Shown one piece after another: positions 51,830 through 64,000 of a DNA stretch of 64,000 bases; positions within the stretch are counted from its first letter, which is position 1; every line of letters starts with the position of its first letter. The translations under genes and the position numbers were made by a program. The stretch comes from Tubiluchus corallicola (taxonomy: Eukaryota > Priapulida > Priapulimorpha > Priapulimorphida > Tubiluchidae): positions 171,700 through 235,699 of the forward strand of contig JAQGDQ010000212.1 in the NCBI GenBank assembly GCA_030141605.1. The letters run 5' to 3'. The notes beneath the pieces were generated by a model. It had not been told where the DNA came from. It worked only from the letters and a program-made list of their open reading frames with translations, and ran no database searches.

Positions 51830-52060
51830 AGTCCACGTAATAAAGTCACAGAAGGGAAAAAGTACGAGGAAAAAACACACAAATCACACAGGAAAAAAGT
51901 GAGAGAAAGAAATTCGCAGGAAGTCGCGGGAAAAAAGTCACAAGTGAAAAAGTCACAAGAAAAAAGTAACAGAAAAAAGTCGCAGGAAAAAGGTCAAAAT
52001 TAAAAATCTCACAAGAAAAAGTAACAGAAAAAAAGTCGCAGTAAAAAAAGTCACAATTCT
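51830..52060. repeat. short AAAAAGTCACAG-type repeat
   Basis: Irregular units of AGTCACAAGAAAAAAGT. Confidence 0.8.
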
Positions 52061-52254
52061 AACCATATAGCCATCTGGGCGAAGCATAAGACTTTTATAA
52101 AATGTAAGTTCTCTTAATTAGATTAAATAGTTCAGTGGCATTGTATTACAGAAGTACTGAAGCAATCTAATGCTTTCATTTCTTCTTTTGTAATTGGATG
52201 TTCTGAAACAGTGTTTCATGCAACTTTGACAGTTTCAAAGTCTCTACTTTTCAC

Positions 52255-52445
52255 TGACCACACTTCTGCAGCATAATTTTACTGACCAGACTTCTGAAGC
52301 ATAATTTCACTGACCAGACTTCTGAAGCATAATTTCACCGATCACACTTCTGAAGCATAATTTCACTGACCACACTTCTGAAGCATAATTTCACTGACCA
52401 TACTTCTGAAGCATAATTTCACTGACCATACTTCTGAAGCATAAG
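52255..52445 (+). repeat. 28-bp minisatellite, about 7 units
   Basis: Units read CACTGACCAGACTTCTGAAG, then CATAATTT. Confidence 0.95.
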
Positions 52446-52544
52446 TTGTAGTTGGCAGACAGTAAGTGTTCATTAAGAAAGACGTTGTCATTGATAATAT
52501 TGCGTCTAACAGTTTTAGCGATAAAGATAACGAAATAATAATAA

Positions 52545-53290
52545 ACCATCGTCTATACTGTCCATCGACTGCCCTTATCCACCGTCTATACTGTCCATCG
52601 TCTGCCCTTATCCACCGTCTATACTGTCCATCGTCTGCCCTTATCCACCGTCTATACTGCCCATTGTCTGCCCTTATCTACCGTCTATACTATCCATCGT
52701 CTGCCCTTATCCACCGTCTATACTGTCCATCGTCTGCCCTTATCCACCGTCTATACTGCCCATCGTTTGCCCTTATCTACCGTCTATACTGTCCATCGTC
52801 TGCCCTTATCCACCGTCTATACTGTCCATCGTCTGCCCTTATCCACCGTCTATACTGTCCATCGTCTGCCCTTATCCACCGTCTATACTGTCCATCGTCT
52901 GCCCTTATCTACCGTCTATACTGTTCATCGTCTGCCCTTATCCACCGTCTATACCGTCCATTGCCTGCCCTTATCCATCGTCTATACCGTCCATTGCCTG
53001 CCCTTATCCATCGTCTATACTGTCAATCGTCTGCCCTTATCCACCGTCTATACTGTCCATCGTCTGCCCTTATCCACCGTCTATACTGTCCATCGTCTGC
53101 CCTTATCCACCGTCTATACTGTTCATCGTCTGCCCTTATCCACCGTCTATACCGTCCATTGCCTGCCCTTATCCATCGTCTATACTGTCTATCATCTGCC
53201 CTTATCCATCGTCTACACTGTCCATCGTCTGCCCTTATCTATCGTCTGCCCTTATCCATCGTCTGCCCTTATCCACCGTCTATACTCTCG
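52545..53290 (+). repeat. 33-bp minisatellite, about 22 units
   Basis: Units read CATCGTCTGCCCTTATCCAC, then CGTCTATACTGTC. The 276-codon plus frame exists because 33 is divisible by three. It has no start context, splice signals or complexity outside the array. Confidence 0.97.
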
Positions 53291-53299
53291 CGCTGACAA

Positions 53300-54390
53300 G
53301 CCCATAGTCTCAATCTGTTTGCTTTAGTAAAACAACAGCGATAAGAAATTTGCGCCAGTGGGAACTCGGGTCAATAATTTGTCAGACTTGCCCATATGCT
53401 CACGAATTTCTGGCTTCATTAGAGATTAGATTCACCAGACGAACAAAATGTCAAGTTTGATTACATACTTTAGCATTAATCTAGCCACATTTTGCCAAAG
53501 ATTGCACTTTTTGCACTTTCCCGGACGCCCTGCGATTGCCGCCCCAAGGTTGTTAGCCTTGCTAGCTTCTTGCATTAATGGGAAAAAATAACAGTTGCTT
53601 AAATGGACGCGCGTACCAGTCTAGAGTAGAAAACGATCGAGCACTGCGCGGAATGGATTTGATTATTTACTTGATTACCCGCGAAATAAGATTGCACAAT
53701 TTGCACTACAATGAGGCTAGTGTCACGTGACTGTAAGACAGGACTGGTGCGTTTCAGCAGACAGGAAAAAATGTCGAAACCGAAATGTTGGAAAAGTGAT
53801 TGTTCGTGTAGGTTTGCTGTTTTTTTATATGTTTTCGACACAGTTTTGTTGCTATATTTCGTACTTATTGGTACCAAAAATACATGCAATACTAGAAAAA
53901 AACAAGACGGTATATACAATTTCAATTTTGAAATATAGTGACACTACAGGCAAACAGACAATTACTGCTAAAACAAATATTATTTAATCTTCCTGTTAGT
54001 TATTTTACTTATTTAAATGAAGAGTTTAAAGACTAGTACTTAAAATAACTTGTCATTCATTAGGCCTCATTTTCAATGATATTGGACTGAATTCGACCCA
54101 GAGGGTCGAACTCCAAGATGGCATGGCGGTCTTGATATTGTGCATCATGAAGATCCATTTTACTATCGTTGTGTAACTGATTACTTAATTACAAATGTTA
54201 ATTATAAATAACTAAATTAATGTCTGTAAACTAGTACCTTATACCTGTTATAGCATGTCATCTAACTCTCATAAAACAAAATACACAAAAACTACACTGT
54301 ACGGAGTTTATTAACAGCACTAATAAAAATAAGGAACCAAAATACACGTGCACAAAAAAAATAACTAACTAACTCAGTAACAGCACTACA
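53300..54390. other. no gene recognised
   Basis: Mixed sequence without supported exons or identifiable repeats. Confidence 0.35.
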
Positions 54391-54393
54391 CCC

Positions 54394-54584
54394 GAGGAGC
54401 ACCTGTGTCAGAAATCAAGGCTGTAGTGACCTCTACACGCTTTTATACTGGCATTCCAGGTCAGCTGGCTTCTCACACCACGTGTAGGCCCAAACAAGAC
54501 GTCTGGACCTACAAGAAAGGGGCGAGTCGCTGCTGACGTGGAAGCAGGGCGTGTAGAGGGCCCTGACCCGACACAGGTGCCTCC
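54394..54584. mobile_element. GC-rich foldback element (MITE-like)
   Basis: GAGGAGCACCTGTGTC at the left mirrors GACACAGGTGCCTCC at the right. An inner pair GACCTCTACACGC and GCGTGTAGAGGG also mirrors. The element stands out as GC-rich in AT-rich DNA. Confidence 0.65.
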
Positions 54585-54599
54585 GTAACAATATGATCA

Positions 54600-54902
54600 T
54601 TACGTAGTATATTGTTCATCATGTCTTAAAAACGCTTTTTCATCATGATCAATAAACGCCTTAATTACTTCTAAATTATTACTTCCGATCAAGAAAAAAA
54701 TGTATCATCATCTTTCATAAGGAAAAATTCTGGTATAATTAGGTGGATGTGATTATATAATTTTCCTCTAAAATTATTGTAATATGGGCATTTTATAACA
54801 AAGTGTAATTCGTCTTCGATTTCGTTTCCTAGACAATATGTACATATACGATTCTCAACCCGGATTTTTGTAGGTTTAACGTACCCCCCTCTTTCAATAC
54901 AC
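54600..54902 (-). pseudogene. LINE ORF2 C-terminal domain fossil
   Basis: The minus frame reads ERGGYVKPTKIRVENRICTY, then CLGNEIEDELHFVIKCPYYN and NFRGKLYNH. This is the C-x2-C ... DE-x-H ... C-P-x-Y tail of non-LTR retrotransposon ORF2 proteins. A stop at about 54711 and a frameshift precede the remaining similarity to the 3' end. Confidence 0.85.
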
Positions 54903-55224
54903 GGAGTATGAGAGCTGACATGCTTTGTATAGTTTGCATAGATATATTTTATTCATTGCAGTTCACTGCTGTTCGTTCACTCCTTAAATTGTTCATTCAC
55001 TCGTTCAGTCGTACATCGATCTAGCCCCTGTAGCCTCCAATCCCTGACTGTCAAACGTTGCTTTGCAATTACTAGAGGTATGACCCATAGGTGCTTGTCA
55101 ATAGTGTAACAACCGTCATTAAAAGAAGAAGAACTAGACGTAACTTCAGAGGAATAAATGACTAAAGTTCTCTAACTTTAACCAATTGAATAACAACTTT
55201 ATTATATTCATTCTGTTTGCCTTG

Positions 55225-55352
55225 AAACTTAATACCACTTACATCCGTACAGAATATTGCCTTTTTGCAGTATAAAGCTTGTAAATTTAAGTTAGACGCT
55301 GACCGCTAGTCGCAGCCATTTTAACGGTAGGTCGTTTGAAACAAGTTTAGAT
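55225..55352 (+). repeat. dispersed repeat family E, copy 3
   Basis: TATAAAGCTTGTAAATTTAA and GGTCGTTTGAAACAAGTTTA blocks match 3485-3605. The 22/24-bp array starts at its right edge. Confidence 0.65.
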
Positions 55353-55359
55353 AACGTGT

Positions 55360-56845
55360 TGAACACAAGCACAAGAAAACACACAGTTTAAAGCACAAAA
55401 ACACACAGTTTAAAGCACAAAAACACACAGTTTAAAACACAAGAAAACACATAGTTTAAAGCACAAAAACACACAGTTTAAAACACAAGAAAGCACACAG
55501 ATTAAAGCAAAAGAAAACACACAGTTCAAAGCACAAAAACACACAGTTTAAAGCACAAAAATACACAGTTTAAAACACAAGAAAACACACAGTTTAAAGC
55601 ACAAGAAAACACACCGTTTAAAGCACAAGAAAACACACACTTTAAAGCACAAGAAAACACACAGTTTAAAACACAAGAAAACACACAGTTTAAAGCACAA
55701 GAAAACACACCGTTTAAAGCACAAGAAAACACACAGTTTAAAACACAAGAAAACACAGTTTAAAGCACAAGAAAACACACACTTTAAAGCACAAGAAAAC
55801 ACACAGTTTAAAGCACAAGAAAACACACAGTTTAAAACACAAGAAAACACACAGTTTAAAGCACAAGAAAACACACAGTTCAAAACACAAGAAAACACAC
55901 AGTTTAAGGCACAAGAAAACACACAGTTTAAAACACAAGAAAACACACAGTTTAAAGCACAAGAAAACACACAGTTTGAAGCACAAAAACACACACAGTT
56001 TAAAGCACAAGAAAACACACAGTTTAAAACACAAGAAAACACACAGTTTAAAGCACAAGAAAACACACAGTTTGAAGCACAAAAACACACAGTTTAAAGC
56101 ACAAAAACACACAGTTTAAAGCACAAGAAAACACACAGTTTAAAACACAAAAAAACACACAGTTTAAAACACAAGAAAACACACAGTTTAAAGCACAAAA
56201 ACACACAGTTTAAAGCACAAAAACACACACTTTAAAGCGCAAGAAAACACACACTTTAAAGCGCAAGAAAATACACAGTTTAAAACACAAGAAAACACAC
56301 AGTTTAAAACACAAGAAAACACACAGTTTAAAGCACAAAAACACACAGTTTAAAGCACAAAAACACACACTTTAAAGCGCAAGAAAACACACACTTTAAA
56401 GCGCAAGAAAACACACAGTTTAAAGCACGAGAAAACACACACTTTAAAGCGCAAGAAAACACACAGTTTAAAACACAAGAAAACACACAGTTTAAAGCAC
56501 AAGAAAACACACAGTTTAAAGCACAAGAAAACACACAGTTTAAAATACAAGAAAACACACAGTTTAAAACACAAGAAAACACACAGTTTGAAGCACAAAA
56601 ACACACAGTTTAAAGCACAAAAACACACACTTTAAAGCGCAAGAAAACACACACTTTAAAGCGCAAGAAAACACACAGTTTAAAGCACAAGAAAACACAC
56701 ACTTTAAAGCGCAAGAAAACACACAGTTTAAAACACAAGAAAACACACAGTTTAAAGCACAAGAAAACACACAGTTTAAAGCACAAGAAAACACACAGTT
56801 TAAAGAACAAGAAAACACACAGTTTAAAGCACAAGAAAACACTCT
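55360..56845. repeat. 22/24-bp minisatellite, about 63 units
   Basis: Units read GCACAAGAAAACACACAGTT plus TAAA (24 bp) or the same without GA (22 bp). ACAC and GCGC variants are arranged in blocks. Cys/Phe-rich minus frames shift whenever a 22-bp unit occurs. Confidence 0.98.
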
Positions 56846-57039
56846 ACATAAATAACGTTGCAGTTCGGAGAAAAACTTCACTATTCCGTCGCCTCAATGT
56901 CTTCGGGGACGCCCTTTATCAAATTTCAACCAATTTGAAAATTTTCTGCCCTAACCATGACTTATTGATGGTAGGCTGATGAATAAAATGAAACAGTGTT
57001 GACTATTAACAATAAATTTCATCTTGTCTAGTTGAATGC

Positions 57040-57300
57040 GTGTTATTAGTTGATGGGTGGCTACATCTAGGGAGATGAAATGCAGTTCGCAATTGATGGG
57101 TGGCCCTATCTTTGGGAGCTAAATTCTTTGATGAATTCTGGCCTCTACCAATGAAGATCTGCTGGTGGTTGACTATTGAAGGGTGGTGGCCTCCAGGGAA
57201 CTACAGCCTCGTAAACGTTTATGAGTGGCGGCCTCTAGGGAACTACAGCCTCGTAAACGTTTATGAGTGGCGGCCTCTAGGGAGCTGTGGGCTTACGAAC
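57040..57300 (+). repeat. 42-bp repeat, a few degenerate units
   Basis: GAACTACAGCCTCGTAAACG, then TTTATGAGTGGCGGCCTCTA repeats twice exactly. Weaker GGGTGG-CTA relatives lie upstream from 57050. Confidence 0.8.
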
Positions 57301-57309
57301 TGAGTGCAC

Positions 57310-58480
57310 AAGTACTTGATATTTCGTGGAACTCCGCGTGGCTATGTTCTGCATTGCGCTGCTCGATCGAAAGAAAATTTCATTGAATAAAAGTGGCGAC
57401 GGTAAATTGTTAACAAACTGGTAGACCCGTTCCTGTTGATTTGCTTCGTCAAAAGAGATACTGCCCCCCCCCCCCAAACAGCTGTGTCAATACTGGATGA
57501 CTTTTGATTTGGGATAAAAATTTGTGTGTATCGGCTGGCGGCGAAAAAACCAACTTACTCTAAAAAGTTTATTAAAACTTATTTCACTTTGCACTATAAT
57601 AAAGTTGAATAAAACGCTTTGCCATGAAAGCAGATGCGTGTGTTATGAAAAATCTCAAGTTTTAAATAAAAAAAATGCAAAATTTGGAAAATTTAAAGTG
57701 GTTCAAGTAAAAAAATGTTTCTAAAGAATTTCTAAAGAAACAAAAAAACTTTTTAGCCTTTCAGTTTTGTTTTCGTTTAAATTAAAAAAAAAGCTCTTCA
57801 ATTTTGTTTCTGGCAGTATTACTTTTCTCATTCGAGGTTTGAATTGATCAATACCTTTATTAAAAGAAAACCGGACGATTGTTTAGACTCAATCTCATTT
57901 TATTTACTCTCCAAACTATACATTTTCTTGCCTGTAAAAGTCAACAACAGTTTCTTATATTTGAATAATTAGCTTAGAAATTTATTTAACGGTAACCGAA
58001 CACAGCTATTGCTTACGTCAGCAATTAACCACAGTTTGTGCAATGGTAGGGATCTTCAAGCACGTTTGCGTAAGTGTTAGTGTTTAAACGCGTGATGTTC
58101 ACGAAAATGGGCTCTACGTCATATGACGTCATTAAGGAACACTGCAGTTTATGATCATGGTTATCACGGTATCGCCTTCTATTTGTCGGCCACCCGAATG
58201 GGACCAAAAGGCGCCATTACCCATCTTAGTAGATTCACTGAGCCGCGCGTAGCTTTGAAAGTTCAACAAAATTTGAGTATCCGAGGTAATTATTATTTAA
58301 TCTAAGCTTTGATTTAAAAAAAGCTATTGTAGTTTTCAATATTTTAGAGCATTCTTTATTCTGAACTGATGCTTACACAATCATCCGGTTTTCCTTTAAC
58401 AATACAGACACACTAGTATCCAATACAATATATACAATGTCAATACAATAAAAACAGCTTCCATCTGAGTTGTGCCAATC
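57310..58480. other. no gene recognised
   Basis: AT-rich DNA with a poly-C run at about 57465. No exon could be supported. Confidence 0.35.
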
Positions 58481-58492
58481 CACCTATAATAA

Positions 58493-59015
<523 letters not shown>

Positions 59016-59019
59016 AGTA

Positions 59020-60320
59020 AATTTAGCGACAGTCCATTCAAATCAGTTACAAATAGTTTCAAGAATTGCAAGTTAGGTTAGTTATAACAAAAATAAGATC
59101 ATTTGAAAGTATATAAACACTCATGAACAAAATGCATCAGATTATGTTGGTCCAAGCTATTATATGATGACTGTATATTAGTAAAGTCCAAATTGCTATA
59201 AAGTTCTCTAAAATATACACATACTAATAATTTCATTGCACTGGAATCAAACCCAAAATTATTGTAACAAATTTGCTGTTATTACGTTATACATTTCGTC
59301 AAATTTTTTGGCGTCGCTTGCAAGTTATGTACAAATAATTGATTTTGTGAAAAGGACAGAAGGGTACTGATAACGTTAATTAGGCCATTTCGTGTGTTCC
59401 AAGGTCACTAATCTTACCACCGAATGAAAGCCCACGTATAAGTTATAGAACCTTATAGTACCCAAGGGTCTATCTGTGAACGTTTTGGAGTTATAAGCCT
59501 CCAAAGTGCAGAGCGACTTCTTGACCTTTTAGTGACCCAGGAAAGCGGGCCAAAATGCGAAATTTTATAAAAAGTCCAAAACGCTGTTAGAATGACCTAA
59601 AGAATCTTTCCTGAAAGTTTGACAGCCTTATTCAGTCAGTCCCCCCTTTTCGACTAACAGGACGGGCTATAGCGAGTTAGTGCTAAAACATTTCTAGTTT
59701 TCCCCGATGAATTTACACATAAATTGGACAGAAATTGTCGGATCAATGACATTTTAAAAATGGCTTGTTTTTTTCTGTCCACCCTGTATATAATTGTAAG
59801 TTTCAGCGTGATTTATTTAGAATAAAAACCTCGACCTTTAAATGATCGCGTGAAGCATAATACACGTTTTCTCAAGTCAATTCAATTGAATTCAATTCAG
59901 TTCAATTCTTCTTTATTCCTGATAAAGAAGAATTGATAAAATGATACAAAAACCAAAGAAATCGGAGGCAGAAAATTCGCACACTGTTTCATCAAGAAGA
60001 ACTTGTCCACAACGATACTTTTGAATGGTTTTCCGAGTTTCTCTTTCCACGGTTTTCAACAGATTGTCAACAAGTGAAGCCATTCGCTAGCGGCGATTTT
60101 TCAAGGTCGTCAACTTGAGGGATTCAAGGTCATCTGCTTGTTTAGACGAAATCGTCGCCTCGATTTTGAATCTTTTATCTTGTTTGTAAGGTTCTTGCGA
60201 AGCTTTGAGCATAAAAACATTTGTTTGTGAAATGAAAATAAAACTGAATACTTTGCAAAAGACTTTATATAAAATTATTGACTTGCTATTTGCTATTCAT
60301 CTAAGCTGTGGAAATTCAAT
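59020..60320. other. no gene recognised
   Basis: Contains unplaced moderately complex sequence at 59390-59790 ending near CACCCTGTATATAAT, a style of end common in repeats. No coding frame supported. Confidence 0.35.
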
Positions 60321-60394
60321 AGAGAGAGTGTGAAAACCACGTTCTATCTGTGTGCGTCTCTTTCTGTTGTCCTTCCCTATCTTCTGTTCTTTCT

Positions 60395-60418
60395 CTTTCT
60401 CTCTCTCCCTCTCTCCTC

Positions 60419-60476
<58 letters not shown>

Positions 60477-60542
60477 CTCTGTCTCTCTCTCTGTCTCACT
60501 CTCCCTCTCTCTCTCTTTTCTCTCTCTCTTTCTTTCTCCCTC

Positions 60543-60610
<68 letters not shown>

Positions 60611-60640
60611 TCTGTCTCTCTCTCTCTCTCTCTCACCTAA
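60395..60640. repeat. (CT)n microsatellite
   Basis: CT runs with TTT interruptions. A pyrimidine-rich tail continues to about 61200. Confidence 0.97.
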
Positions 60641-61203
60641 CTTCAACATCTCTCTCTCTGTCATTCTCCCTAGTTTCTTTCTCCTTCTCCTTCTCCTCTC
60701 ATTTTTTTCATTTCTCTCCTCTATCGCCCTTTCTTCTTCTTCTTTTAGCTTTTGTTTTTCTACATTACCTCAAACACACTCGCGTTCCTCAGCTTTTTGT
60801 TTCTTTTCTTTCCAACTTTCTGCTTTCTCACCCCACCTTTCCATATTTTACCAATGTCTCTCCCGATCTTTCCGTATGTACTCAAGCGTCTCTCATTAGC
60901 CATTACCTATTATCTCTTTTTCTTTTCCATTTCCCCATCGGCTATCTCTCGCTATTTCTCTTCCTTTCCTACTTTTCTCTTTCCTTTCCTTTTTCATCGC
61001 CTTCCCTTTCTTTTCTTCAAATTTCTCGCCCTCTTTTCCCTTCTGCTCACATCTTTTCAATCTCCCCGTCCACCTCATGTCGTTTTTCTTCGTTTTTTCT
61101 TCACCTTCCCTAAGTTTTTCTGTTCGTCGCCATTTCGTGCCCTTTTTTCTCTTCTGCTTCATATTTTCAAATATTCTCCTCTTTTCGCTTTGCAGTTTCA
61201 TGT

Positions 61204-61407
61204 TTATCTTCCGTCTCTTCTATAGCTACAGCCCAGAATAGAACCACGCACCTTACACTGTGGTAGGTCCTTTTTTTCTAATAGACGAAATTTCTTGACT
61301 TTTTCACCACCAAAGCAACCAGATGCTAAAACTGATAATAAAATTAAAGAAATTCTTAAGAAATGATAAGAATAAACATTCATCTTCGCTTTTTTTTGAT
61401 CTGACAT
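61204..61407 (-). CDS. weak candidate signal-peptide exon
   Basis: The minus frame includes MNVYSYHFLRISLILLSVLA, then SGCFGGEKVKKFRLL, which looks like a secretion signal followed by a basic segment. A possible donor CAGT|GTAAGG lies at about 61255. No downstream exon was identified, so this may be chance. Confidence 0.2.
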   Translation of the reverse strand: MSDQKKAKMNVYSYHFLRISLILLSVLASGCFGGEKVKKFRLLEKKDLPQCKVRGSILGCSYRRDGR

Positions 61408-61427
61408 CCACCTCCCCTTCTCCGCAG

Positions 61428-61616
61428 CTTCTGTACCAATCTCATATCAAATGTTCTATTTATACAAGTGAACCCAGTGAAAATGAAGTTATGAAACGAC
61501 TCGACTGGAAGAAAAACATAAAACGGCAAAAACGTCGAATCGTCATCTCGAGTGACCCGGCATTATCGGAATTGTTTAGAATAGAACCTCTTCTTCGACG
61601 CTCCGAATCGATTTAA
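61428..61616 (+). CDS. weak candidate terminal exon
   Basis: Follows a strong acceptor CCCTTCTCCGCAG. It encodes 62 residues of non-repetitive composition including NEVMKRLDWKKNIKRQKRRI and SSDPALSELFRIEPLL before a TAA. No upstream exon or family recognised. Confidence 0.22.
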   Translation, partial: LLYQSHIKCSIYTSEPSENEVMKRLDWKKNIKRQKRRIVISSDPALSELFRIEPLLRRSESI

Positions 61617-62339
61617 ATCCGGATTGAAACTTATCAGCTGCAAAATCACAACGTTATAATCTCGTCAGCGTCAGTCGGATTCAGCAGCGACGAATAGTTG
61701 CTTTTAATAATAACAGGCGGCGATACAATCGCTTTAAGTGAGCACATAACTCACAGTTAGCAACGCAAACTGTCCATAATGGTTGACAACTACGATTACA
61801 GATCTTCCATTATCATATATATTTTGCACAAGGTTTAGCAATATTGTGTCTGGGAAGAAATAGAAATGTTCAATACGGCGAGAAACGTCACCAGTTTAGT
61901 TGTGTTATCTTACGGAATAACTGCTTTTGAATTCGGTTTTTCCCTGGGCTTCTTTTCTGTGGAATTCTTTACCAGAAATGCTTTTCCGGCAAGTTACAGC
62001 TTCAACCGATTAAAGAAGAACATCAACAGATTACCTCAAGTCCACAGCAAATTAATTATAGCAATTATTTTCTAGACATTCATTTTCATTCTTAACCTTT
62101 CTTCTGTAGTCTTTACTCTATAATGCCATTTGGCTTGTTTGGGGGTCTACAAAAATGATTTATGTATTCAATGTAATGCTAAATGCAGAATGGAGATCTT
62201 TTAGTAAGCAAACTGCACAGCTGTTGACAGATGAATTTAAAGGCACCAGAATGTAAGTAAACCTTGACAGTCTAGTTGAATACGTTGCATGAATACCAGC
62301 CAGCAATAATCCATAAAATTACCACGTGACCTAATGTTA

Positions 62340-62835
62340 TCAAACTGCCATGTGAACTAGGTTAAAACTGCCACGTGAACAGCCTTGACAACATAATAGA
62401 AAATTGCCATGTGCACAAGCTGGTGCCATTATGATAGAAAGCTGCCATGTGAACAAGCTTGTCACCATGATAGAAAATTGCTATGTGAACAAGGTTGACA
62501 CCGTAATGGAAAATTGCCATGTGAACAGGCTTGACACTATGATAGAAAATTGCCATGTGAACACGCTTGGCACTATAATAGAAAACTGAAGTGTTAACCG
62601 ACTTGACCTGATGAAAGAAAAATTCTGCGAACAAGCCTGCTCTGATATTGTAAAACTGACTTGATTTCAGGCTGTAATACCGTCATGTGAACAGACTTGC
62701 TCTGATTTTATAAAATGGACACGTGAAGAAGCCTCATCTGATGTTATAAACTGCCAGTTTGATGAAGTGAGAACAGTGCAGTGTGAACAGACTTCATCTG
62801 ACTTTATGAAACTGCTAAGCGAGCAGATTTCATCT
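62340..62835. repeat. ~36-bp minisatellite, decayed
   Basis: Units of ATAGAAAATTGCCATGTGAA, then CAAGCTTGACACTATG. They become irregular after 62600. Confidence 0.9.
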
Positions 62836-62839
62836 GGCA

Positions 62840-63710
62840 GCCTACATAGGCGAGGACATTATAAAGCGTATTCTTGGTTTTGTACCGGTCTCACTGTCAT
62901 TCATGAATGCTGGATTTCTCATCTCCACTGTCCCAAGCAGTGAGTAAAGGCTGGTTCATACGCGTAGCAGTAGAAGCTGAGGCTGCATCAAAAACTGACA
63001 GACCAATCAAGAACTCTGTTCGTTAGCCAAATCCAAAGGTCCACATTCATTATAATATAGGAATAATAATGCAAGAAAACGCGGTTTTTAGAACAGCGGC
63101 TGATCGTCTTCCGGTTCTAAAGAATGTGCAGCAGCAGCAACGCGGTCAGCCAGTTTTCATTTCCCCGCTGGAAAGGCAAATAAACATCTCCAGCGAAGCC
63201 AAGTAAAGATGCCATCGTTGGGGAGGAGGCGCACCTGTTCAGACAAAAACCACTTCTGACGCACTCGGAAAGTCGACATGCTGATGATCAGGAAAGTTAC
63301 TTTAGGTATCTGAGGGAACTATTGAGTCACGTGAAATGCTTTGCTGATTTGCAAACATCATGACCGGGGAGAGGTGTTTACTTTCGTAGAGAAATTTTCC
63401 AATGTGAGATTTTGAAACGAATGTGAACGTGACATTTGAAAGGCACGTATAAAGTTAAGCGTCAAAGCTTGTTGCAGTGAAAATAATGAGTTTATTTGTA
63501 TTCGCTATTTCAGAATTATATCAGTTATCAAGCAGTATAGCCAAAGACTGAAAATGTGTACAATCTCCAAGTTTAAGTGATAGCAGTAAAATAAATCCAA
63601 CATGCTAAGTGACCTGTTCTTATCTTAAAATTCTCGTGTTGAGGACATTTTCAGACCAATTCATGGAAACTTTTTTCCATGTTCCTAGATACATTTCGAA
63701 AAAAATCAAC
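62840..63710. other. no gene recognised
   Basis: Mixed unique sequence with no supported exon. Confidence 0.35.
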
Positions 63711-64000
63711 TTAAACTTGATAAAGGAAACCTGCACTGGCAGTCTTAATAAAGGAAATCTACACTGGCAGTCTTAATAAAGGAAATCTACACTGGCAGTC
63801 TTAATAAAGGAAACCTACACTGGCAGTTTTAACAAAGGAAACCTACACTGGCAGTCTTAATAAAGGAAATCTACACTGGCAGTCTTAATAAAGGAAACCT
63901 AAACTGGCAGTCATATTAATAAAGGAAACTTACACTGGCAGTCTTAATAAAGGAATCCTTACACTGGCAGTCTTAATAAAGAAAACCTACACTGGCAGTC
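63711..64000 (+). repeat. 28-bp minisatellite, runs off the window
   Basis: About 11 units of ATAAAGGAAACCTACACTGG, then CAGTCTTA. The array is open at the right edge. Confidence 0.97.

Noticed and set aside
52466-53327. Plus-strand 276- and 186-codon frames across the 33-bp array
   Set aside because: Pure minisatellite translation in two overlapping frames, without unique coding sequence.
53599-53987. Overlapping frames of 75-108 codons on both strands
   Set aside because: Mutually overlapping frames with no domain, splice or codon evidence.
60330-61225. Several Ser/Leu/Phe-rich plus-strand frames
   Set aside because: They come from the CT microsatellite and its pyrimidine-rich tail.

Overview
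The window is nuclear DNA from a metazoan, almost certainly a marine invertebrate. The genes have GT-AG introns, there are AATAAA poly(A) signals, intergenic DNA is AT-rich, and the gene content is animal-specific: a nicotinic acetylcholine receptor alpha subunit, a stomatin, an LRAT-type NC-domain protein and an ankyrin/Mab-21 (cGAS-like) protein. There is no prokaryotic organisation. The phylum cannot be fixed from this sequence. A very large share of the window is tandem repeat (micro-, mini- and satellite arrays), dispersed repeats, small foldback elements and decayed non-LTR retrotransposon pieces. A 28-base assembly gap lies at 36473-36500.

Layout. (1) 0-7 kb: a two-exon LRAT/NC-domain gene on + (2929-4753). 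Its 3' region holds a small inverted-repeat element and is followed by a 60-bp array rich in AP-1-like heptamers and a LINE remnant. (2) 7-12 kb: no gene recognised; dispersed repeats only. (3) 12.1-18.2 kb: a five-exon + strand gene for a ~743-residue protein with N-terminal ankyrin repeats and a Mab-21/cGAS-like nucleotidyltransferase domain whose three acidic positions appear intact. LINE fragments sit in its introns. (4) 18.4-20.7 kb: a 60-bp satellite of about 37 units. (5) 24.4-39.8 kb: a - strand alpha7-like nicotinic receptor gene, here resolved into nine consecutive coding exons plus one alternative copy; only the signal-peptide exon was not found. It carries a duplicated 45-bp loop-D exon and a threefold tandem repeat of the 3' end of the TM2 exon, so that three in-frame donors are available. 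Its introns are packed with minisatellites, a mirrored palindrome and a tRNA-derived SINE. (6) 44.4-45.7 kb: an intronless stomatin gene on +. (7) 45.7-64 kb: mostly repeats (AAT, AGT, CT, 22/24-bp, 28-bp, 33-bp, 41-bp, ~87-bp families), one LINE C-terminal fossil and three weak candidate exons.

The four solid genes form no operon or obvious pathway. The two observations I rate most novel are inside the receptor gene, where exon duplication and exon-end triplication could diversify the ligand-binding loop D and the TM2-TM3 gating loop. The ankyrin-cGAS-like fusion is a candidate innate immune sensor.
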